From Caldithrix sp. (GTDB taxonomy: Bacteria; KSB1; UBA2214; DYKH01): a stretch of DNA of 6,165 nucleotides. Shown piece by piece: positions 1-4,707 of this stretch (position 1 is the first letter of the stretch; each line of letters opens with the position of its first letter). The notes under the pieces were generated by a model that worked only from the letters and a program-made list of their open reading frames with translations, did not search any database and was not told where the DNA came from. The position numbers and the translations under genes were made by a program. The stretch covers positions 1-6,165 of the forward strand of contig DYKH01000269.1 of the NCBI GenBank assembly GCA_020722685.1. Direction: 5' to 3'.

Positions 1-40
1 CATTTTGGATTTTGATATGTCATTTTGAGTTTTAATGTTT
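1..40. repeat. Two-unit 20-bp tandem repeat, T-rich
   Basis: Positions 1-20 and 21-40 are imperfect copies of one another (15 of 20 bases identical), each beginning CATTTTG and continuing with a GATTTTG/GTTTTAA-like segment. The array may extend left of the window. It lies in an AT-rich leader without a credible gene. Its function is unknown; such T-rich short repeats are common intergenic filler. Confidence 0.4.
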
Positions 41-55
41 GATATTTGCATGAAG

Positions 56-71
56 GCTACTCGGACACCGA
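56..71. repeat. 16-bp direct repeat, left copy
   Basis: GCTACTCGGACACCGA here matches 1909-1924 (GCTACCCGGACACCGA) at 15 of 16 positions. The two copies bracket the barrel-protein gene about 1.85 kb apart. This copy also contains a small CTCGG-aca-CCGAG hairpin (60-72). It could be an insertion scar, a dispersed repeat or coincidence. Confidence 0.35.
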
Positions 72-160
72 GAGAAAGTGAATAGCAGGTACACATTTTC
101 CGGAAGAGCCAGAAAAAAGAAGCTATCCGTGTTTCCATCTCGCTTCAACAGATGGTTTCT

Positions 161-190
161 TTGAAATTAATGAAACACACACGTTACAAC
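161..190 (+). promoter_or_regulatory. Possible sigma70-type promoter for the barrel-protein gene
   Basis: TTGAAA (161-166, five of six matches to TTGACA) is followed after 18 bp by TACAAC (185-190, four of six matches to TATAAT). Transcription would begin near 197, just upstream of the purine-rich AAGGGTAGG at 210-218. This fits translation starting near 221 better than at 296. The sigma factors of this organism are unknown, so this is consensus matching only. Confidence 0.3.
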
Positions 191-220
191 TCTAACCAAG
201 CCTCATTCTAAGGGTAGGAT

Positions 221-334
221 ATTTCTAATCGATCTTTAAAAGTCAAGATTCCGAACATTCGACGCCAAATTGAATACTCACTGCTCGTCGTCCTGTTGAC
301 CCATTCGATCCTTCCTGGCGGAGAAGCCTGGGCA
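221..334 (+). other. In-frame upstream extension encoding a Sec signal peptide
   Basis: The reading frame of the 296-1864 gene stays open back to 218, after a TAG at 215-217. Read from ATT at 221, it gives a 38-residue classic signal peptide. The basic n-region has R4, K7, K9, R14 and R15; the hydrophobic core runs roughly Y19 to L31; the c-region is PGGEAWA with an A-W-A cleavage site before T-A-L-E. No ATG, GTG or TTG exists in frame between 218 and 295. The AAGGG/TAGG at 210-218 is a plausible ribosome-binding site a few bases ahead of ATT 221. The real start may therefore be a rare ATT, or a CTG at 281, or an upstream base may be wrong in the assembly. The signal peptide is clear; the exact initiation codon is not. 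Confidence 0.6.
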
Positions 335-1864
335 ACGGCATTGGAGCCGAGCGACAGCCTGCAAACGACACAGTCAGCAGAGGAGACCCTCCTTTACGAG
401 ATCAAATTTGCCAGAATTCAGCGTCTGGTGAACGATAGCGTCAAACAAGGCACCGAAGCCTCCTTACCAAGGGAAATCCTCGATTTAATCTCTGAAGCTA
501 AAGGATACGCCCGACAAGGTGATTACCTTTTGGCGAATGATTTCCTGGAGGATGCCCTCGATTACATCGAACAGGCTACCCCTTCTCCTATAACAACTGC
601 TCAAAGAGCAGTCTCCGCCAAGACTGCATCGGGCAGCTTGTGGTCCTACCAAGCATTCATGGGATCGGACTTGTGGCAGCAGAAATTCGGCCTCGTCTTA
701 GCGGATAAGGACAGCGCCATTTACGAAAGCCAAGGCAACCCTTTCTTTGGTTTTCGCCTCCTAATGGACAATTCTGCCGGCAGCGAACGCCAAACACAAG
801 CCGAGCTCGAAGCCAAGACCAGCCACGATTACAACTCGGGACAGATGCTTTTCAACCACCAGCAACAGCTCGGTCGGCCATTTCGCCTAATGCTTGAGAA
901 TCGTTTGGAAGGAACCGCCTACAAACGCAACTCCGCGCTCCGCTATGTGGACGACCGGCTGCACCTGGGGATGCTCTACACGATTGCTGCACAACAGTCA
1001 CTGGAGGTTGGAGAAGAAATTCAGTTGCGCAGCTATCAAAAAGAGAGCGACTATTTCAATAGCTTTCTACAAAATCAAGTAGGAGCAAAGTTGAATCTCA
1101 CCCCGTTCGCCCGAGGAATGACGACCCTGAGTTATGACTATCGCGCCCGCCACCATAGAGCCAAGCCAAGCATGGACTATCAGGAACAACTCCTCGGTTT
1201 GGAGGTCTGGCCGAGTATGATCGGCAAAACTTCCTTGTACGCTCGCCTGCAAAGTCATCATCGCTCGTATCGGGCCGGCTACGTGGACTCACTGTTCACC
1301 AATGGCTTCACCGAAATCTATGGCGAAACGAATCTGCGTTATTCTTTGAGCCGGCGATTTGCCTTTCGTCTGGAGGCGGACCTCGAATCCAGAACATACA
1401 AACACTACGCCGTCGCCTTACCCAATTACCTTGAATGGATGTTGGAGCCTTCTCTAACCGCCAACGTCAGCTTGCCATGGTCGATCAAGCTGGGCTATCG
1501 CCTTCGCAGCAGGCATCATAGCTTTTCCACCGAAACCGCAACCGAGACTGCGAATCTCGAGGACTACTATTCCCACGGGCCGGTTTGCACAGTCGACGTC
1601 TTTGCGGCCGGCGGCTTTCTGGCCACCTTGTCCCATTCCTTCGAGTTCCGCCGCTTCCCCAACGCCCCTTATGAGGACGGCGCCGGTCTGTCCTTGTACT
1701 CCAATCGCAACATCCATTCTCTCTTTCTGTTTCTCACCTGGAACCTCTCGGAACATTGGGAGCTCAGCGGCATGGGCAATTTGGACTATGACGATGACAG
1801 AAACCTCCAAGGTTCCGATTCCCGCACCAACCTCTTCAACATTGAGCTTTCATACAAGTTCTAA
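296..1864 (+). CDS. Predicted outer-membrane beta-barrel protein with N-terminal helical segment
   Basis: I do not recognise the family. Counting from the TTG at 296 (522 aa), residues 1-13 are the tail of a signal peptide ending A-W-A. Residues about 28-93 are predicted helical, with two amphipathic stretches resembling a helical hairpin (around IKFARIQRLV and GDYLLANDFLEDALDYI). From about 128 to the end the chain consists of some 18-20 alternating polar/apolar strands separated by charged or N/D/G turns, as in transmembrane beta-barrels. The last strand alternates I516, L518, Y520 and ends in F522, the pattern expected of a BAM-recognised C-terminal beta-signal. Strand edges are rich in R, H and Y, including three HH pairs (286-287, 321-322, 407-408). 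There is one cysteine (431). It likely sits in the outer membrane; its role (porin-like, secretion or surface structure) cannot be told. TTG at 296 is only the first canonical start: it lies inside the hydrophobic core of the signal peptide, so the true start is probably near 221. It appears monocistronic. Confidence 0.8.
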   Translation: MTHSILPGGEAWATALEPSDSLQTTQSAEETLLYEIKFARIQRLVNDSVKQGTEASLPREILDLISEAKGYARQGDYLLANDFLEDALDYIEQATPSPITTAQRAVSAKTASGSLWSYQAFMGSDLWQQKFGLVLADKDSAIYESQGNPFFGFRLLMDNSAGSERQTQAELEAKTSHDYNSGQMLFNHQQQLGRPFRLMLENRLEGTAYKRNSALRYVDDRLHLGMLYTIAAQQSLEVGEEIQLRSYQKESDYFNSFLQNQVGAKLNLTPFARGMTTLSYDYRARHHRAKPSMDYQEQLLGLEVWPSMIGKTSLYARLQSHHRSYRAGYVDSLFTNGFTEIYGETNLRYSLSRRFAFRLEADLESRTYKHYAVALPNYLEWMLEPSLTANVSLPWSIKLGYRLRSRHHSFSTETATETANLEDYYSHGPVCTVDVFAAGGFLATLSHSFEFRRFPNAPYEDGAGLSLYSNRNIHSLFLFLTWNLSEHWELSGMGNLDYDDDRNLQGSDSRTNLFNIELSYKF

Positions 1865-1908
1865 TTTTATTATATTGCCCCGGCAGCAATAGTTTTCGGT
1901 GCCTCAGC

Positions 1909-1924
1909 GCTACCCGGACACCGA
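1909..1924. repeat. 16-bp direct repeat, right copy
   Basis: GCTACCCGGACACCGA, matching 56-71 at 15 of 16 positions. It overlaps the right arm of a loose inverted repeat, TCGGTG (1896-1901) with CACCGA (1919-1924), which has a 17-nt loop. It sits in the 203-bp spacer 1865-2067, where I find no credible gene or strong terminator. Confidence 0.35.
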
Positions 1925-2052
1925 CCATGCCGCAGTGCGTGTCACGTTTTAGGGGTTTTGCCGGCAACTCAGTAATATGTGCTGCGGGCCAAGCAAGAAC
2001 TTGACGGCAAGGTATTTTTCATCGGCGCATACTGAACTATGGGAAACTATCC

Positions 2053-2061
2053 AAAAGGAGG
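2053..2061 (+). promoter_or_regulatory. Strong ribosome-binding site that fixes the hicB GTG start
   Basis: AAAAGGAGG lies six bases before GTG 2068. This is the best Shine-Dalgarno match in the window and justifies the non-ATG start of the antitoxin gene. Confidence 0.85.
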
Positions 2062-2067
2062 ACTAAG

Positions 2068-2259
2068 GTGACCAAACGACTCTCTTTAATTTACTGGAAA
2101 GGGGATCGTTTCTGGCTGGGCAAGCTCCTTGAACATCCTGAGATCAAGAGACAGGGCGAAAGGATCGAGAAACTCGAAGAGAATATCAAAGATGTGTGTT
2201 TGCTGATGGCTATGAATGATGTTCCCGAAAAGTGTGCAATGAAGGAAATCGCGCTATGA
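2068..2259 (+). CDS. hicB: HicB-family antitoxin (short, HicB-like fold only)
   Basis: This 63-aa protein matches the short HicB-like antitoxin type. An opening beta-strand (LSLIYWKGDRFWLGKLLEHPEI) leads to a turn with Q-G-E (residues 29-31), followed by a helix E-x-L-E-E-N-I-K-D (about 34-42), the hallmark of the degenerate RNase H-like HicB fold. There is no added ribbon-helix-helix or HTH DNA-binding domain, which is normal for this short class. In the family, HicB binds and neutralises the mRNA-cleaving toxin HicA. Here the next reading frame begins inside the stop codon (ATGA, 2256-2259), the usual hicB-hicA coupling for this order, but that toxin is truncated. The antitoxin appears intact, with a GTG start behind a strong Shine-Dalgarno. 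Departures from my memory of the family: K28 and R32 in place of small or acidic residues near the QGE turn, and a Cys at 44. Assignment rests on pattern memory of the family, not a search. Confidence 0.8.
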   Translation: MTKRLSLIYWKGDRFWLGKLLEHPEIKRQGERIEKLEENIKDVCLLMAMNDVPEKCAMKEIAL

Positions 2260-2333
2260 AGCGCACCAAGCTCATCAGGGAGTTGGTCGTGGCCGGCGAC
2301 AAGGAATTCTTCCGGAATGAGATCAAACCTTGA
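2256..2333 (+). pseudogene. hicA: Truncated HicA-family toxin remnant
   Basis: The frame begins with ATG overlapping the hicB stop and runs 25 codons to TGA. The first 14 residues (MKRTKLIRELVVAG) fit the HicA N-terminus well (M-K-R-x-x-L-I-x-x-L-x-x-A-G, the start of the dsRBD-like fold). After that the similarity stops: the remaining DKEFFRNEIKP lacks the G-G-x-H catalytic-histidine segment and the following beta-strands. A complete toxin needs about 60-80 codons, and only 84 bp separate this stop from the next gene. None of the three forward frames in that stretch restores a HicA-like C-terminus, so it looks like a deletion or recombination near 2298 rather than a simple frameshift. The product, if made, should be inactive. 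Confidence 0.6.
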
Positions 2334-2417
2334 TAGCTGTTCGTTTGTCTGTGGCGATATTATCAACGCCCCTCTTGATCCTGACTCAATTAATGTAAAT
2401 TCTGACCGAGGACTATA

Positions 2418-3065
2418 ATGACTGACCGAAACAGAGGACTTGGCATAGGCATCGCGATCACTGCGATTGGCTTGCTCGCTATTTTGGCCAATCTGCAGGT
2501 GATACATAGCACGGAGCATTTGCTTGGGGCGGGCATCTTTTGGGTCATCGCTTATGTCTTTTTTCAGGCTTTCCGAAACAACAAATCCCGCAGATGGTCT
2601 CTATGGTGCGCCATCCTTTTTGCCATCCTAGGCGCGGCCGCTATCGCGCGCCTGTTTTGGCATTTCCCGGATGAGTTAATCAGCTTGATATTTCTCTGGG
2701 GCGGCGCGATTCTGTTCGGTTCCATCTACGCCAACAAGGCAAAGCATTGGTGGGCCATCATTCCCGCCGGTCTGTTTTTTACTCTGGGAGCGATGGTGGC
2801 CATCGACGCCTTCCAGCTTTTGCCGAACAAGCATCGGGGAGTCATATTCTTCTTCGGTGTTGGTCTCACATTTGTTTATTTGTGGTCACAGGGAAACGCG
2901 CTAGCACGGCTCACTTGGGCCAAATATCCGGCAGCAGCGATGATACTTGTTGCCCTAGGGATCTTTATCGAAAGTGCGGACTGGCTGCGATGGGATGTCC
3001 TCCTCCCTGCAGCGATGGTATTGATGGGCGCTTTTATTCTCTATGGCGCTCTTAGGAAAAGATAG
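2418..3065 (+). CDS. Polytopic membrane protein made of four helical-hairpin repeats
   Basis: This 215-aa protein is almost entirely transmembrane. About eight hydrophobic segments lie near residues 7-27, 34-53, 60-79, 86-104, 111-130, 140-157, 168-185 and 192-212. They fall into four similar two-helix units starting near 8, 60, 111 and 169. Several first helices carry an I/L-x-x-(L)-G-x-x-x-x-I-D/N pattern, and units 1 and 2 end in a basic N-K-x-(R/K) connector before a Trp-containing start of the next unit. This recalls the small LiaI/LiaF-type or DUF5668 membrane hairpins, but here in tandem and without the soluble LiaF C-terminal domain; it is a resemblance, not an identification. The C-terminus LRKR is basic and probably cytoplasmic. 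Start: ATG 2418 with GAGGA at 2408-2412, five bases upstream. There is no signal peptide and no catalytic motif. It follows the hic remnant by 84 bp and may be transcribed on its own. Function unknown. Confidence 0.85.
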   Translation: MTDRNRGLGIGIAITAIGLLAILANLQVIHSTEHLLGAGIFWVIAYVFFQAFRNNKSRRWSLWCAILFAILGAAAIARLFWHFPDELISLIFLWGGAILFGSIYANKAKHWWAIIPAGLFFTLGAMVAIDAFQLLPNKHRGVIFFFGVGLTFVYLWSQGNALARLTWAKYPAAAMILVALGIFIESADWLRWDVLLPAAMVLMGAFILYGALRKR

Positions 3066-3124
3066 GTGGAATTGAGCCGTTCTTCGATCATTCTCTGGTT
3101 GATCTTTTTATCAGGAAATCGCCG

Positions 3125-3148
3125 CTTTTAGGATAACACCCCTAAAAG
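3125..3148. promoter_or_regulatory. Perfect 8-bp inverted repeat before the MFS gene
   Basis: CTTTTAGG (3125-3132) and CCTAAAAG (3141-3148) are exact reverse complements separated by 8 nt. No T-run follows, so it is not a typical intrinsic terminator. It lies 50-75 bp upstream of the exporter start, where an operator for a dimeric regulator would be placed. A role as an mRNA 3'-end hairpin of the preceding gene is equally possible. Confidence 0.35.
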
Positions 3149-3198
3149 GTCGTCAGCGCCAATCGGCTTTGATCAGCGGCCACAAAGATAATGTCTCT

Positions 3199-4437
3199 AT
3201 GATTGGTTGGGTAAAAAGACCCCTAAGCAATACAAAACCTCCCCTCCCGCAATCGCCGCTCGATCCCATGCAAAGAGGCCGCGTGGCCCTGCTGTGCATG
3301 GGACATTTCGCCAACGACTCTTACGTCGGCTTTCTTGCGCCATTGCTCCCCCTACTGATGACCAAAATCGGATTTGGCCTCACTCTGGCAGGACTGCTGA
3401 CTTCCATTCAAGCCCTTTTCACTTCCATCCTGCAGCCTTTGTTCGGCTTGATTGCGGATAAAATCCGGCGACCGCACTTTGCCGCCTACGGGCCGTTGGT
3501 CACCGCGCTTTTTCTTGGCTCCATCGGCTGGTGGTCTCACTATGAAGCCATCGTGATCGTTCTCATCCTGGCTGGATTGGGTACCGCTTCCTTTCACCCC
3601 CAGGCCGCCATGCTGGCCGGACACGCCAGCGGCAATCGCCGCGGTTTTGGTATGTCCCTGTTTGTCACTGCCGGCACTGCCGGACATTCCTTGGGGCCAA
3701 TGATCATTTTGCCCGTCGTTGCCACACTTGGCTTGGAATTCAGCTTTGTCACGATTCTTTATGGCATCATCGCCACTTCTCTTTTGGCTCGCAACCTTCC
3801 GTTTTTAGCCAAAGCTCCATTCCATCAAGCCGATACAGCAAAAATCGCCCACCTTCCTCATCGCCGGTTTGCGCTGGGCGTCCTGTGGATGATCGTCATG
3901 TTCCGCGCTCTCATCATTGCCGGATTTTTGACCTTTGTGCCGATCTTCTTACATCGACAGCAGTACGGTCTTTTGCTTTCCGGCTCGGCCAATACTATTT
4001 TTGAATTATCAGGGGCCGCGGGCGCCATCACCGGCGGAATTTTATCGGATCGAATCGGCCGAAAAAAGGTGATTGTCGCCTCCTTCGTCGCAGCCATGCC
4101 GTTTCTCTGGCTGTTTCTTCAGACGGTAGGGAAAGCGTCCCTGGTCTTTCTGGGAGTGGGCGGATTTATTCTCTACACTTCCATCCCGGTCAGCATCATC
4201 ATGGCGCAAGAGCTCTACCCCAGACGCGCCAGCACCGTTTCTTCCTTGATGATCGGCCTGGCCTGGGGAATGGGCGGCCTCTTGGTCACTCCGATTGGCG
4301 CCATTGCCGAGAAAATCGGCGTGGCGCAAGCTCTGGGCTTGTTGGTGTTTCTCGGCATCGTAGCCGTCTTAGCGACCTTCTTTCTTCCGGCTATGACACG
4401 CGCCGGCGACATCACAGGTCATTTGCGCAAACAGTAA
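3199..4437 (+). CDS. MFS exporter, fosmidomycin-resistance (Fsr) type
   Basis: A 12-helix major facilitator protein (412 aa from ATG 3199) of the inner membrane. Helices lie near 28-54, 61-87, 94-113, 117-138, 150-175, 178-197, 225-250, 257-281, 289-308, 313-335, 345-368 and 375-398, with the usual central loop at about 198-224. Motif A occurs twice: GLIADKIRRP (83-92) after helix 2, and GGILSDRIGRKK (279-290) after helix 8. Other Fsr-family marks are GHFANDSYVGFLAPLLPLL in helix 1, FHPQAAMLAG (132-141) after helix 4, and AQELYPRR (336-343). Family members export fosmidomycin or other small molecules by proton antiport; the true substrate here is unknown. The start is uncertain: TTG 3169 gives 422 aa and ATG 3268 gives 389 aa with the usual compact N-terminus. 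None has a good Shine-Dalgarno; I chose 3199 as the first ATG, with AAAGA about 10 nt before it. No regulator gene is adjacent. Confidence 0.93.
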   Translation: MIGWVKRPLSNTKPPLPQSPLDPMQRGRVALLCMGHFANDSYVGFLAPLLPLLMTKIGFGLTLAGLLTSIQALFTSILQPLFGLIADKIRRPHFAAYGPLVTALFLGSIGWWSHYEAIVIVLILAGLGTASFHPQAAMLAGHASGNRRGFGMSLFVTAGTAGHSLGPMIILPVVATLGLEFSFVTILYGIIATSLLARNLPFLAKAPFHQADTAKIAHLPHRRFALGVLWMIVMFRALIIAGFLTFVPIFLHRQQYGLLLSGSANTIFELSGAAGAITGGILSDRIGRKKVIVASFVAAMPFLWLFLQTVGKASLVFLGVGGFILYTSIPVSIIMAQELYPRRASTVSSLMIGLAWGMGGLLVTPIGAIAEKIGVAQALGLLVFLGIVAVLATFFLPAMTRAGDITGHLRKQ

Positions 4438-4478
4438 CCTAATTCGGACAAGCCGAAGCCGAATCGAGAAAAACACTT

Positions 4479-4618
4479 GCCACAAAGTCACCAAGGCACG
4501 AAAGGCTTTTTGATGATCAGAGGATTTGATTTAAGTGCCGGGAGTAAAAATCCCAAAGAGCTTGGACGACCATATCACTCATTCTTGGAAATCCTTAGTG
4601 GCTTGGTGCCTTGGTGGC
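4479..4618. repeat. Imperfect 26-bp inverted repeat of CAC-N-AAG units (intergenic element)
   Basis: The arm at 4479-4505 (beginning GCCACAAAGTCACCAAGG) pairs with the arm at 4593-4618 (CCTTAGTGGCTTGGTGCC onward): 22 of 26 positions match with one 1-nt bulge, enclosing an 87-nt centre. Both arms are built from short CAC(C/A/T)AAGG-like units at roughly 8-9-bp spacing. It occupies much of the 270-bp spacer between the exporter and selA, the only large spacer in the right half. I see no gene or tRNA in that spacer and no flanking target-site duplication. It resembles dispersed intergenic repeats recalled from genomes of uncultured bacteria (memory, not a search). It could act as a MITE-like element or, as RNA, as a long hairpin ending the upstream transcript. 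Confidence 0.65.
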
Positions 4619-4707
4619 ATTTAACGAGCACCAATTAGAGGATAGAATTTTTGGTTTTTTGCACAGAATTTACTGATAAGGTTTTGACTATTACTACCGG
4701 ATAGAAT

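Noticed and set aside
135..162. Hairpin CCATCT-N9-AGATGG followed by TTTCTTT, like a weak intrinsic terminator.
   Set aside because: The stem is only 6 bp and half AT, the T-tract is interrupted and no upstream gene is visible in the window.
78..164. 28-codon GTG-started frame encoding a basic peptide in the leader.
   Set aside because: Too short, with no strong Shine-Dalgarno and no recognisable features; expected by chance.
1454..1810. 118-codon minus-strand frame inside the barrel gene, and other antisense or shifted frames within the main genes.
   Set aside because: They overlap well-supported genes, have compositions typical of shadow frames, and lack their own start signals.
2001..2034. 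TTGACG as a -35 box for hicB.
   Set aside because: No acceptable -10 at 16-18 bp; the nearest candidate (CATACT) is 22 bp away.
1979..2035. 18-codon GTG frame in the spacer (VLRAKQELDGKVFFIGAY) that reads like a protein C-terminus.
   Set aside because: A stop lies two codons upstream and nothing extends it in other frames; possibly a gene relic but unsupported.
2257..2418. Reading the hicB TGA stop as selenocysteine: the frame stays open for 52 further codons to TAA 2416-2418.
   Set aside because: The extension is Ser/Pro/Asn-rich with no fold signal, it overlaps the hicA-like start in the classic ATGA arrangement, and HicB at 63 aa is already full length. The coincidence with selA is noted but not convincing.
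4442..4464. ATTCGG/CCGAAT hairpin right after the exporter stop as terminator.
   Set aside because: Short stem, followed by an A-rich rather than T-rich run.
4438..4707. Possible tRNA(Sec) gene (selC) next to selA.
   Set aside because: No TTCGA-type T-loop with flanking stems and no long acceptor-arm pairing; the only strong pairing is the CAC-N-AAG inverted repeat.
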